NCBI RefSeq assembly: GCF_905475395.1
Contig: NC_058342.1
Coordinates: 7,562,001 to 7,626,000, forward strand
Direction: 5' to 3'
Origin: Chrysoperla carnea
Taxonomy: Eukaryota > Arthropoda > Insecta > Neuroptera > Chrysopidae
Length of the DNA stretch: 64,000 nucleotides
This document shows, piece after piece, positions 21,810 through 34,335 of the stretch. Both the position numbers and the translations under genes were made by a program. Below the pieces are notes generated by a model. That model did no database searches. It had not been told where the DNA came from and worked only from the letters and a program-made list of their open reading frames with translations. Within the stretch, counting starts at the first letter, position 1. The number at the start of each line of letters is the position of its first letter.

Positions 21810-22744
21810 TGTTCCGTAATTTATGTTAGTTAGTGTACATAAATTACGAACACAATATATATTATATAAATTAATGGATCTATTTCTTATGCGGAGATTG
21901 ATCAGAGCGCGGAGTAATTCCTAACGTACTTGTTTGAATATTGATAGGAGTCCTCTTTCTACTTGGGATCTCGTACTGAACTGATTAAAAATCAAATAGT
22001 AACAATAATGGATCTTAGATTCTGTATAACTTTTAAGTTATTTGCACGTGGCGTATTCTAAACAGTATGTGAGCGAGCTGAGGTATTTTTTATAAGAACA
22101 AAATGATCTGGTATGTTTTGATTTAATCTAATTATTGGGTTTTGGGGTTACAGTTTTAAAGGTTTTAACTTTACTTTATTATGCATCCTTTTTCTTAACA
22201 TTTAATATAAATTTATTTAATTTCTCTAGATTAAAGTTGATTTAAAATTTGTAAATTGTTATTCAGTAAAACACTTAATGTGTTGAATATGTATACTTTA
22301 TAAATACTTTGTAACTGATTATGGTTTACATAAAACACCTTTGAAATTTATATTTATCTTATGATATTATATTTTACTCTTTCCTTTCTTGGATATTTTG
22401 TTTTGTAGATGTGAGATTTAAATCCACACGGTAATATTTCGGAAAGTAAAGTATGAAGCCTTTGCTTTTTGGCACTAAACATTCCTTCCAGTTACGATCA
22501 ATTATTCTCTGGAACTGTCGGTTTTGAATATCAGGGTGGCTTTAAAAGAACAATTATCCCCAAAAACTGTATGGGTGGGCCTAGCACATTTCTTAACTCT
22601 GGATCCTTTAAGGATTATTCCCTTAATTAATGAATATTCAATTCATTAATTATTTATTCCCGTAAATAATGAAAACTATATTCGTTATTTACCTCATCCT
22701 CTTTTCTATAACCCCCAGTAAGGGTATTTACCTTTTTTGCTTCA
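21810..22744 (+). repeat. Long terminal repeat, 5' copy
   Basis: Begins TGTTCCGTAATTTATG and ends TTGCTTCA, so it has TG...CA ends. A related copy in the same orientation lies at 30,349-31,326. A primer-binding-like TGGCAGCGAGCC starts two bases after the end (22,747), as expected at the 5' side of an LTR retrotransposon. The left flank is the Penelope RT, which it interrupts. Confidence 0.88.
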
Positions 22745-23185
22745 TTTGGCAGCGAGCCAAATGGAAGGATGTTTAGTGTTTGATAACCGGAATTTACCGT
22801 AAACTCATTGATATACCATTTTCGTCGGTATAATTTCTTTTTTTGATCTACACTACATTTTATCTTTCTGTTTCTATCTCAAACCCTTAATATGAATATA
22901 TGTTATTGCCATTACTTATGATTTTTTAATTTTTTCTTTTTTTTCTTTTTACCTTAAAATTGAGATTTTGTTCATTTAAAGCACCTTTGTGCGTTAATAT
23001 TCTAATAGATGACTTGAAGTTATACTATTTAAATTTTTTGTTTTTTTTTTTTTTATAAATACCTGGTGTATTTTCTTTCTCTCTTTAAGTTTTTTTGTTG
23101 AACATTTTATGTACAGTTTTTTTCTTGTAGGTTGGATATTGATTTGTATCTATATAGTTCATTAATCTGGTAGTTTAGCAGCAAT
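22745..23185 (+). promoter_or_regulatory. Primer binding site and untranslated leader of the LTR element
   Basis: TGGCAGCGAGCC at 22,747-22,758 is placed and shaped like a tRNA primer binding site; the tRNA was not identified. The rest up to the gag ATG is an AT-rich leader with long T runs. Confidence 0.65.
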
Positions 23186-24149
23186 ATGGATTCATCAATT
23201 ACGGAAGTACAAACGCAATCGGATGGACCAGCAGTACCTGTCCCAGGCACTAGTCCACGTAGACGGCAACGTACGCCATTATCTACCTTTAGAAGAGCAA
23301 GAAGGCGAATTGATGATTTGGTGAGTCCTCCTTTAAGACAAACTTCATTGTTTTTGCAAGAAACCACAAACTTGTTACGGAATTTATCTTTGGCCGTTAA
23401 CCAACAACAGAACTCTGAATTAACTAGAAATGCGCAAATGCAGCTAAACCATAATAATTACAGTAGTAACAATAATAATGAATATGTTCGACCGCATGAT
23501 GTCATTAAGGAAATTCCTGTATTGGATGTATTGAACTTTGAGTCGATTTTGAATTTTGTAATAGAAGTTGATGAAGTAGTTTCACTTCGCATTATTAAAG
23601 AGTCTATTTTAATAAGATCATTAATTGCGAAAGTTAATGTGCACTCACGACATAAGTGGTCTGAATTTATTGTACAAAATTTGCCTTGGAATATAATCCG
23701 AAATAGGCTAATAGCTTGTATCCCTTATCCGGAAATTCAAATTTTAGTAGACATATGATTTAATTAAAACTATGGATATGCCACGTAATTTCGAAAATTT
23801 AGATTCTTTTGCCTTGAAAATCGAACAAATACAAAACCGTGTTGCTTCCTATTCGACTGTTTTGCCAAGTACTAGTTTTCGATCACCTACAAATCGTTAT
23901 GATATGAATGCTTCAACTAGTAATCATAGAAATGCTGTTACACAGGCTGCAAATTTTTCAAATAGTATATCAATTTCTTATTTAAATCATTCTCGTATTA
24001 ACTTCACTAACTGTGCGTATTGTAAAGCGTCTGATCATCATATTTCAGATTGCCCTATAAGGCCTCAAAGGCGACAAACTTCAGTAGCAACTACAGAAAT
24101 TGATTCTCAACCTTTACCAAAGAATAGTTCGAGTACTTCAAAAAACTAA
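23186..24149 (+). pseudogene. Gypsy-like gag, split by a frame change
   Basis: The first block (23,186-23,758) starts at an ATG in AGCAATATGG and has a basic Arg-rich N-terminus, an Asn-rich stretch, and a capsid-like region ending LPWNIIRNRLIACIPYPEIQ. The second (23,772-24,149, another frame) ends with a CCHC zinc knuckle, CAYCKASDHHISDC. The capsid part between them looks shortened. It would form the particle and package element RNA. A stop and a frame change between blocks mark it as defective. Confidence 0.78.
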
Positions 24150-24178
24150 ATTCTAACTTCCCTAATCTTTCTATACAT

Positions 24179-26640
24179 TTGCCAATGGTTTATCTTAATT
24201 TTTCTTGTATCTCTTTATTAGCTCTTTTGGATTCAGGTAGTACATGTAATATTATTTCACGACAAGCAGTCAATTCTTTACACAAAACAATAAAAATTAA
24301 TTTCGAAACTGTTTCGTATACGGCAACGTTACCGGGTTCCAATTTTATGCAATTTAAGCAAGCTTGTAAATTATCTTTTAAATTGGGCTATTTTTCTTGG
24401 AAATCTACCTTTTTAATTGCGGATAATATCCCTTTTCCTGTTATTATAGGATCCGAAACTCTTACTCGCACGGGTATTTTAATTAATTTTGCGACCTCAA
24501 GAATCAAATTTCAATTTGATTCAGATGTTGAAGTTCCATTTGTATCTTATAAAAGTGATTCAAAATTATGTAATCTAATTTCAGAGGTTCAAGCGGTGTT
24601 ATCACAATCTCAAACTAAACGCTTAAATAAGGTTTTATCTATGTTTTCATCTGTTTTATCTAGTAAACCAGGTTTAGCTCGAAATTTTGAATATAAATTA
24701 ATTCTAAAAGATAGCGAACCTGTACGAAAATCTCCATACTATTTACCTAAAGATAAAATGCAGCTTTTGGAGGCGCATATTCAAGAGTTAGTGTATTGGA
24801 AAATTCTTTCTCCATGTATTTCTCCTTGGGGAACACCGGTATTTTTGTTCCAAAACAAAGTGGTGTTCGTTTATGTGCCGATTATAGGTTCGTGAACCCT
24901 AAAATACAGTTTGATCCACTTACGGGCGTGAAAATTAACTCTATCTTTGATTCCTTGAGTTCGGCTAGGTATTTTTCAAGTCTAGACATGAGTAATAACT
25001 TCTATCAAATACCCTTAGCTCCTGAGTCTCGCGATATTACTGCTATTGTAACTCCTTTTGGCCAGTATCGCTTTAACGTGGTCCCTTTTGGTATGGTAAA
25101 TTCCTCTCAAGCTCTTAATAGGTACTTATTACGTGAATTTTCTGACTTCCGGAAAGAAGGTTTTTTCTTGCAGTATTATGATGACTTGATTGTTTACTCA
25201 GATAACTTGGATGAGCATATTTCTCAGTTGTCAAGAGTGTTTAAAAGTTTCCAGGAACTAAATCTAACAATTAATCCTGAAAAACTTCGTTTATGTATGA
25301 CACGCTTAAAACTTTTAGGGCATGTTGTCAGTAATATGGAAAAATTACCTGATTCAGAAAAATGTGCAGCGATAAATACCCTACCTTTTCCTAGAAACCT
25401 TAAAGAAGTGCAAAAGTTCGTGGGTATGTGCGCTTTTTATGCTAAGTTTATTCCAAACTTTAGCTCTATTGTTAGTCCCTTTAATACTCTTAAAAAGAAA
25501 AACGCAAAGTTCAAGATCGATCAATATCATCATACAGCCTTTCAACAACTTAAAAAAGCTTTAATATCTCCCCCTTTATTACGTTTCCCAGATTTTAATT
25601 TACGTTTTATTGTTACTACTGATGCTTCTTCTTTCGGTATTTCGGCAACCTTGGCGCAAGATTTTGTGGACGGTAGACATCCTATAGAATATTTTTCAAA
25701 GAAATTACAAGGTGCGGAAATTCGCTACAGTGCGCACGAATTGGAATTACTCGCTGTTGTCAAGGCCCTAGCGCATTTTAAAGATAACCTGTTGGACAGG
25801 GAATTTTCGTTAGAAACTGATTGTTCAGCTTTAGTTTGGCTCTTTAAAACAACACAAACCTTTAATAAACTCATTAGATGGATTTTACAATTGAGTAGAT
25901 TTAAATTTTCTATAGTACATATTCGTGGAAAAGATAATGTTACAGCAGATACCTTGTCGCGTATGTTCGAACAAAACGAGAAAGATACTATACTTGATAA
26001 TTTAGAAAAAGTTCATATTTCGGAGTCTAAACTGTTATTATCTAATATTATTCACACGGAACCGCAAGGCTATTTATCTCTACGAGAATCACAGAAAAAT
26101 TCGGAATATTGCAAATTCATTTACCGTGACATCGAGTCGGGTTTAAATGTCAAAGATTTCTTTATTCGGGATGGTCTTTTGTGTAAATTCGTGGGTAAAA
26201 ATCGTGTGAAAAGAATAGTTCTTCCCAAAAATTTTTTAAATTATACACTTCAGTATTTTCATAATCTATCTCATTCCGGTATTATGAAACTGTACAGAGA
26301 TATAGCTAAAAGATTCTGGTGTAAAAATCTATTTCAGTTGGTGAAAGATTTTGTTAATAAATGCGAAATCTGTGCGATCATGAAACCACACAATAAATCA
26401 ATGCTCGTTAAACCAACATATATATCCCCAGAAAATGTTTGGACGCATTTTTACATCGATTATATTGGTCCGTTAATAAATTACGTGGAAAATTTTAAAT
26501 ACATTTTTGTATTTACGCTTAGAAATTCTAAAATTTCTCTCTTCTTCTTCTTAGATTAAGGCTACAATCAAGTTGCTATCGAAAGTAGGTCCAATCTGTG
26601 TGTCTATTGATTAAGTAGGGTGTTCATTTCCTATGAATGA
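24179..26640 (+). pseudogene. Gypsy-like pol: protease, RT, RNase H, truncated integrase
   Basis: Protease LLALLDSGSTCNIIS near residue 12. The frame then changes by one base in a T5 run (24,842-24,846) inside the first RT motif, after which 24,850-26,559 is open. RT has VRLCADYRFVNPK, SLDMSNNFYQI, VPFGMVNSSQA and the catalytic YYDDLIVYSD. RNase H has TTDASSFGISA and ETDCSALVWL. The integrase zinc finger is HNLSHSGIMKLY ... CEICAIMK, and the core begins FYIDYIGPL. Stops follow 26,559 and homology fades by 26,640, where a LINE begins. The integrase core is therefore incomplete. Confidence 0.88.
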
Positions 26641-26649
26641 ATTGGGTTC

Positions 26650-27288
26650 ATATCGATAGTAAAACTGGAGAATGGTCGGACGATAGATCATTACATGAAA
26701 TAATTTGCATGTACTGCTTAGACATTGTTTTAATAACAAATAAATCTAGAAGATCAGGAATCTTGTTTAAATCTGAAGGCCAGTAAGTTGGTTCTTCAGT
26801 GGATAATTGATCAAGATGATTTTCTCTTACTGTCTTCAATAAGTTTCTGGACGCCCAAAATGTTTTTTTGGCGTCGTAGTCGCCGCCAGAGATAAATCTG
26901 TTACCATGGGTATCGAAAAGGTTTCAAACATTTCTTGGCTAATTGAATGTCTTGGTGGGCAGTAAACAGCCGAGACTGTGATTGGATCCACCCCATCTTC
27001 AACGACAACACTTGTAACTTGAATTTGTTCGGTAATGTATTTTTCAATTTCATAATGTTTCAGACTATTTTTTATAATGACAGCTGTTCCGCCTTGAGTT
27101 TTTCCACTAGGATGTTTAGTATCATAAACGCAGTAATTTTTCATGGTTAAATAGCTTTTTGATGTGAAACGTGTCTCTGAAATCAGGGATATATAGACAT
27201 AATGATCTACGAGAAACGTTTCTAGTTCAAGACGGCGATTCGTGAAGCCATTGGCGTTTCATAAAACAATATGCATATTTTGAGCCAT
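26650..27288 (-). pseudogene. Jockey-like LINE ORF2, endonuclease part only
   Basis: The minus strand from the ATG at 27,288 encodes an APE endonuclease: NANGFTNRRLELETF, SLISETRF, GGTAVIIKNSL, VSAVYCPPRH, then after a frameshift SRNLLKTVRENHLDQLS and SSDHSPVLLSI. Codon 10 is TGA where Trp is usual. The RT is missing, an unusual direction of truncation for a LINE and a sign that its 3' part was removed or separated. It starts one base after the ORF1 stop. Confidence 0.85.
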
Positions 27289-27289
27289 T

Positions 27290-28184
27290 TTATTTCATTT
27301 TGCTGATTAGGGCAGTCAATAAATTAATCATAACGCTATTTTGTTCAAAGAATGACTCTTTCATGAAACCTACTACATTTTGTTCTTCGTTATGGCTGGA
27401 CCTTGATGATACTACTGTTGGATTTTTAGAATTTGGGCTATTGCTGCTAGCTGCTTGAGCGTAGGAAAAGTTTTCACGGGTTAAATTTGGTGTGTTGGTC
27501 CTACGGGTTGGGATGGGTATTTCGATGTGTCGTTTTCTTAAAGCTGGATACTTTTGTTCCAGCAATTTTTTATAAACTAAGCAACCTTTGTAGTTTGATG
27601 AATGATTTTCACCGCAATTAACGCATTTAGCTGACTTCTCTGTTTTTAGGCAATCCTTTGTCGAGTGGTTGCCTAAATATTTAACACATCTCAATGTTCT
27701 TCCACAGTGATTTCGGGTGTGACCGAATCTTTGACAGCGCTTACATTGAGGAATGTCTCGTTTAAAGTTTGGAGGATCGAATTTTACAATTTTATTTCCC
27801 AACTTGGTAATTGACTAAATTGATTTGTTAACAGGATTACTTTTCAGGTCAATAAAAAACATTGGTAATCGTTCTTTTGTTTGTCTGTGTTTTATATTTG
27901 AAATATTTTCGACGACGTAACCAAGTTGCGCTAGATCTTGTTTATTGGTTGAGTATCGTGAGACGATAAGAGTTCAATCTTCTTGATACGTTTGCATATT
28001 CACGAACGAAGCTTTCTGTGTTGTTTCTGTATGCTGTGGCGTTAGTCCTTAATTTTATAAATTGTGTCGTTTTTTGATGGTTAGTGCCAACTTCTAGAAG
28101 ATCATCGAGTGGTGATTTTGACGTGTTTCGAGAGTGAATTATCGGTGGCGTTACATTTAAATTTGAAGAATAATCATACGGCAT
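27290..28184 (-). pseudogene. Jockey-like LINE ORF1 with three zinc knuckles
   Basis: 27,802-27,290 is open and carries knuckles CKRCQRFGHTRNHC, CVKYLGNHSTKDC (second Cys replaced by Tyr) and CVNCGENHSSNYKGC, followed by a Ser/Asn-rich tail. Upstream, an RRM-like stretch (FRVVIKDLHP ... IKHRQTKERLPMFFIDL) and an N-terminal piece (28,184-27,942) are in other frames. Jockey-type ORF1 proteins bind element RNA. The order and the near-contact with ORF2 show one element. Confidence 0.82.
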
Positions 28185-28693
28185 ATTATTTGTTTATTAA
28201 AAATGCCATTTTAAAAATTTCAAAATAAAATTTACTGACCTACATTGAAGAATTGCTGATCAAAGCACAATAATTTATACGTCAATTTTTAAAAATTACA
28301 CTCTTTTATAAATGCCTCAGTTAACTATGTCACACGAGTTTATTGATTTAAATTTTTGATTACGTTGTCAATTGATTTTTGATAATTACAAAAATTTATT
28401 TATTTTGTGTGTTGAATTCTTTAAATACTTGTATTTCCATCAACATTTTTCTTATCCCAGTCATAATAGAAAGTCGTTAAAAATTTATCAGTGTTTTAAT
28501 AATTTATTATACTTACACTTTAGCAATAAAAATTTTAAATTATCAAATAATCTAAATTTTGAAATGGCTTCATTAATGAAAAACAATACATGTATAGGTA
28601 ATAAGTTGTAATCAGTAATTTTAAAAATTTTTATTAAAGTTTACATTAAAATTAAAAAAAGGACAAAAAAAAAAACAATTAATTTAGTTTAAT
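28185..28693. other. Unassigned AT-rich stretch
   Basis: No gene or repeat recognised between the LINE and the exonuclease-type pseudogene. Confidence 0.4.
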
Positions 28694-30300
28694 TTATACA
28701 AAATTAATTTTATCAAGTTCAACACACACAGCTTGATAAATTCTTCGATTATTTGTAATTTTGGGTTTTTTATTTAGACTTTCGCTAGAGAATAATCTGA
28801 CACTGTCATTACCTTGCTGTTGGAGCATTGTTTTTAACATAGACATAGTTATTCCAGCCTTAAAAATTCTACTCCTTATTGTAGCAGAAATTATTTTTTT
28901 CAATGGTTCTAGATCTGATTTATTGGGACCGTAAGCTGGGTTCATTTGTATCGCATTCCAAAAATCAGTAGTAGATTTGGTATGGTCTCTAACATCTTTT
29001 TCAGTTACTCCAATAACCGTAAAACGATTGGAGACCATGGAAACATCTAATATATCATTGTAAGCACAATTATGATATATTCAAAGAATCTGCGAAAACA
29101 ATCACGACATCTAACAATTCATTTAAAATACTCAATTTGTTAGAAGCTTTCTATATTTTGGGAGCGTCAAACCTAAATCCGTTGTGAGCCAGTAAAATAA
29201 CTTTACCACTAAAAGTTTGTAAGTATGTAATAAAATCCTTGTACGTCCATGTGCGTCCTTTGCCTATTTTGTTTACACGCGATTATTTTCTAAAAATATT
29301 TTTCCTTCACAAATAGTCTATTTAGTTATCCTATTAGCTTCAGCAGTTATTCCGCGACTAGGAATTATTTAAACATCAAAATCTTTTCCGTTAAAAGATT
29401 CAGCAATTTGGCAAATTTCAGCCGAGTCTCCCAATGCACTTTCAAAATAAAAAATTACTACATGTACTTTCTCTTCGTTAGTAGCTTTCTGATTAATATT
29501 AGTTCCAGTTACAATAACCTGAGGAAGAGCTTGCGAAATATCACTTAATCCGCATCCAGATTCATAAGTTGACACCTTCTTGCTTTTCTGCTCGTACACC
29601 TGCTGATTTTTTCAGTTTTTTCAACGCTCGGCGTTTTTTATGTTCTAGAGTAACTGTTTCTAAACTTTTAGTCAATCGAAAAGATAAGAGGAGTTTTTCA
29701 TTCAGTTTACAAATATATTCAGTTCCGATATTTTCCTGACATATATCAGAAGCAACTCGAAAGTAAAAAGATTCAGAACCACCATAATGACGATTTTTCG
29801 GATGTTTAGAAGTAACCATGCTGTTAAATGACTGATTACTTTGACTAGATGCACATGGTGCTAATTTTTCAGAAACTTTTACATTTTGTTTTCTATAGTG
29901 TTAAAGAGTAAAATGCGTAACTTAGGATCTGATAAAGGTTTAGATCCCGGTAATTTATGATGAGCATAACCACCTGTAATGTTAAGGTACTGAGACTATT
30001 CACCGCAATTCCCGTGCTCACCAAATACGCGTGGAGTGACATTTCTAAGTGTTTTTTCAACACCTTGCACGTCATTCTTATTTGTTTTGATAAGTGAAAC
30101 AATATCCGAAATAAAAGAATTATTCGTGTGATTCATGTCTCTCTCTTCGTATTGCAGCTATAGTTGATGAATCGTCATTGCCAATTAAAACATCAACACT
30201 CACATTTTCATTGTCAAGTTATGAATTTTTGACAACCAGTTGAAGTCCCATGTCAGGTTCCATAGACTTGGAGCTACCAGAATAATTCAACCGACAATCG
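28694..30300 (-). pseudogene. Transposon-type protein with DEDD exonuclease-like C-terminus
   Basis: From 30,300 downward the minus strand shows HDCRLNYSGSSKSMEPDM, LIGNDDSSTIAAIRR, a GEHGNCGE-like segment, FNSMVTSKHPKNRHYGGSES, and a Lys-rich linker. Next come an exonuclease-like region (FYFESALGDSAEICQIA ... VILLAHNGFRFDAPKI) and a C-terminal block at 29,038-28,694. The DFET-type first acidic box reads YFES here, so catalysis is probably lost. Many stops and frameshifts. Similar proteins occur as uncharacterised transposon products in invertebrates. The N-terminus is cut by the LTR at 30,349. Confidence 0.65.
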
Positions 30301-30348
30301 TGGTCAGGTTTTGGATGGCCTGCACGTCATTTTGCACAAATTTTTGAT

Positions 30349-31326
30349 TGTTCCGTAATTTATGTCAGTTAGTGTACATAAATTACGAACACAACATATT
30401 ACATAAATTAATAGATCTATTTTCTTATGCGGAGTTGATCGGTGCGCGGAGGAATTTACTAACCTATTTGTTTGAGTATTGATTATGATCTCTCTTCGAC
30501 TTGGGATCTCGGACAAGATGGATTGAAACATTTATAACAGTAATGGATCTTAGATTCAATATATAATCTCTAAATTATTTGCACGTGGTGTACTTTAAAC
30601 AATATGTAAGCGAGCTGAGGTTTTTATAAAATGATCTGGTATGTTTAATTTATTCTAATTTTTGGGTTTTGGGGTTATATTGTGAAATGTTTTAATTTCA
30701 CTATGTTATGCATCCTTTTAAACATTTAAGATAAATTTATTTAATGTTTCTACATTTTGATGACTTAAAATTGTATTTTGTTATTCAATAAACACTAAAA
30801 GTGTTAAATTTTTAGACTTTATAAGTTTTGTAGTAAACACGCAATGTGTAAAATTTATGGACTTCATAAGTTTTTGTAGTAAATACGCTACGTGTTAAAA
30901 ATGTATACTTTATAAGTTTTCGTAATAACACTAAATGCGTTGAATTTATATACTTTATAAGTTTTGTAATTGATTATGGTTACATAAAGTACCTTTCAAG
31001 TTATAATTATCTTGATAGTATATTTAAATTTTCCTCTTGTACCTTTTGTTTTGTAGATGTGTGATTAAAATCCACGCGGTAACTTTTGGAAAGTAAAGTA
31101 TGAAGCCTTTACTTTGAACACTAAACATTCCTTCCAGTTCTGATCTTATCCTCTGGACCTGTCGGTTTTAAATATCAGGGTGGCTCTAAAAGTACAATTA
31201 TCCCCGAAAACTGTATGGGTGGGCCCTAGCACATTTCTTAACTCGTAACTCGTTAATCTAATTTTGATATTCTCATTTCTTGTAACCCCTCAAGGATTAC
31301 CTTTTTTTCATTTTTATTTTGCTTCA
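30349..31326 (+). repeat. Long terminal repeat, downstream copy
   Basis: Begins TGTTCCGTAATTTATGTC and ends TTGCTTCA. It parallels 21,810-22,744 along its length, including TTTGCACGTGG, GGTGGGCC and CTAGCACATTTCTTAACTC, with many substitutions and indels. No polypurine tract is visible just before it. It may be the 3' LTR of the element at 21.8 kb or an independent copy. Confidence 0.82.
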
Positions 31327-31479
31327 AGATCTTGCGGAGCATGAAATGATTTTTTTTAGATTTTTCACCAACCAACAATGTATTTAACAATGCAATTGAT
31401 GACTTAAAAAATAAATTATCTACCTGATCATTGTACCTGATAACATCCCCATCTTATCTGGACCTCATCTCAAATACCA

Positions 31480-33425
31480 AATACAATGAAACAAGTAATC
31501 ATAATACCCATCCATAATCCAAACAAATATAAATTAGAACCTCAAAGTTACAGACCCATTTCACTTACAAACCATCTCCCAAAAATTATAGAAAAAATTG
31601 TTCATAACAGACTGATATGGATTCTGGAAAAAAAATCCTTTTAAGCCAATATCAATATAGCTTTCGAACTAAAAAATCAATACAGGATTGTCTCACAATA
31701 TTAAATACACATATCAAAAATGCATTTATATGTAAGCAAAATCTGAATGCAGTCTTCTTTAACGTAGAAAAGGCTTTTGATATAGTTTGGCGACACAAAA
31801 TTCTAAAACAAATGTACAAATGTATAAATGGAAGCTTCGTGGAAACTTGCCATTATTTATAAAATCTTTCCTCTCGAACGGACAATTTTAATTCAGAATT
31901 ATTAATGAACAGTCTCAATAAATGAACACATAAAAATGATCTCAAGTTTTCAAACATAAAAACTAAATATATATATTTTCATTCAAAACAAAAACATGAT
32001 TTAAATCTTACAATAAACAATGTACGAATGAATAACGTTTCACAACACAAATTTTTGGGCTTAACCTTCAACAAAAAATTATTATGGAAAGAGCATGTCT
32101 AAAGGGTGATTTATTACGAAGAATAAATATACTTAAAATAATTAGTAATAAAAATACAGGAACCGACCGTCAAACATAAAAAAAAAAAATGAAACTCCGA
32201 TACAATCCAAAATTGATTACGGTAATCAAATATACTATAATTCCAAATCAACAATAATAAAACCATTGGATGTAATCATGAACTCAGCAGTTAGAATTAT
32301 CTCTGGCGCATATAAAACATCGCCAATAATAAGTATTTACTGTGAAGCTGATCCCATCCCAAGTCATAGAAGAAACTATAACATAATGAAATACGTCACA
32401 AAAACATTAAAAAGCCTGATCCTATCCTAAACAGAATAATCACCCCCACTACGTTTTGAAATCTATATCATAAAAAAAAACTTCCCTAAAATCTATCTCC
32501 TATTCTTTATACAATTTAATCGAAAATACACTAATAATCCAACAGTAACTTAATAATATTTTTAAAGTAAAAAGTGTAAAGTGCTCCCCACCGTGGGAAG
32601 AGTTAAAAAATAAAACAGACTTCTTTAAACGAATACAATAAAAGTACAACGTGTAGTGAAATATATACAATCATTTAACCAAATAATAAACACAAAATAC
32701 CAAAATTTCACACAAGTATTCACAGATGGTTCAAAAACATGTCTCTCTACGTCCTGTGCTTTTGTTATCATTAACAACACCCATAAATTTAAGCTCAATT
32801 CAATGGCTTCAAAATTCAATTAATAACAAATACACAAAACTCTCCATAATACGACACCTACAACAAATTCACAAACAATTATAGAAAATAAATAAAAAAC
32901 AGCATTTCTTTGGGTACCCGGACACACTAATAGATCCGGAAATAAAAAAGCAGATCTAGCCGCAAAAGATGCGCACACAATTGTAATACCAATATCCCAA
33001 ATTACAAGCCAAGACATACATATACCCATACTTACCATATAAACGAAAGAAATCATACATGGCAGAATATGCAACAAAACAAATAAAGCACTATAAAATA
33101 TACATCGGAATTCTGGAAATCAAGTATTCATCCTAATAGAATATTTGAAGTAGCTCCGTTTGCGAATCGTACACACCAAGCTAACCCATTCATATATTAT
33201 GAAGAAGGCTGCTCGACCTCAATGCCACACATGTCAAACACCGTTAACAGTGTCCCACATTTTACTTACATGCACCAAATAAAATCACCAAAGACAAACA
33301 CTACAACTGCACAAGGACGTAGAAGAAATCCTAGGAGATAATACTAACTCTACAAATAAATTATACAAGTTCCTAAAAAATACCCAACTTTTCACAGAAA
33401 TATAAAGATTACATAACATAATACT
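31480..33425 (+). pseudogene. I-like LINE: reverse transcriptase and RNase H
   Basis: Plus strand, with many stops. RT motifs: QVIIIPIHNPNK, SYRPISLTNHLPKIIEK, FNVEKAFDIVW, then HKFLGLTF and a C-terminal region (YGNQIYYNSKST, SAVRIISGAYKTSPI). RNase H: QVFTDGSKT near 32,720 and LWVPGHTNRSGNKKADLAA near 32,915-32,970. A Cys-rich tail follows near 33,200. The segment between FDIVW and HKFLG is short, so the catalytic YxDD part is deleted or unrecognisable. It starts soon after the downstream LTR. Confidence 0.82.
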
Positions 33426-34139
33426 GGAATAAAACTAAGCAAAAAAGGCTGTTATATGGATTAAAAGTTCGGGCAAAGAAACTTTGGGGTTTTTGTTTTC
33501 ACATCAAAGTAAGTATTTTTTGAAATTTTTTACTTTCGCGGAGTGGTGCAACATGTCTAACCAACAAAATGGCGTCAAAAATGGAATTTTCAGAAACTTT
33601 ATCTTTTTTTTTTAATATTCGCAAGAATAGAGATCGGTGCATATCCAAATTTGGTAGTTTTGTAGTCAATGTTAAGAACTACTCCTCATATTTTTGGGGG
33701 GGGGGTTTCGTCGCTTCCCCTCCCAAGTATATATATATGTATATACATACATATGGTAAAACAGTTCATTTGACTGTAACTTGAAAAATATTTGATTGAT
33801 TTTAATGAAACTAATACCAATAGTAGGTTTCATTACTTACAACTTCCGGTTAAAATTTTAGCGAAATCTGTTAAATAGTTCGGCCAAAATTTCCAATTTA
33901 GTGAATTGTTTAAAATGGCTGCCATTTTATGCCATTTTGTCCTACGAGGTTAATTTTTTTTTTAATTGTAGCATTTTTAATTATCTTTCGATTTTATAAT
34001 AGGTGGCTTTCCCGTAAAATGACTCCTTGATCCATATTTTTGCGAAAAACGGAAAATTTAACACTTTCTGGAAATAATTGATTGGGGGCTGTATGGACTG
34101 GCTTTGGGGGGTGTTTTTTGCTTTGCTTTTTGGGGTCGC
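33426..34139. other. Unassigned stretch, probably repeat-derived
   Basis: No coding domain. Contains a G9-type run near 33,698, a TA-rich microsatellite at 33,728-33,755, and ATGGCTGCCATTTTATG-like sequence common in insect interspersed repeats. Confidence 0.4.
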
Positions 34140-34335
34140 TAATCTCGAATCCCTGTTTACCCGCGAGGGCGCAAAATAGGCGCAAATTTTATAGTAGATA
34201 TGTATTATATGGTAATATCAGTTATGTATGTGTAACATGTATGTATGTGTAATGTGACAGTGTAATCAATACAGTCTATACATGGTATTTAAACAATTAA
34301 CTCAGTCAATTGTTTGTTTTCATTTGTTTATTACA
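34140..34335 (+). repeat. Dispersed repeat copy (3' half)
   Basis: CTGTTTACCCGCGAGGGCGC, CAGTTATGTATGTGTAACAT, TACATGGTATTTAAACAATT and AACTCAGTCAATTGTTTG match 15.97-16.15 kb closely. The 5' half seen in other copies is missing. Confidence 0.8.
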
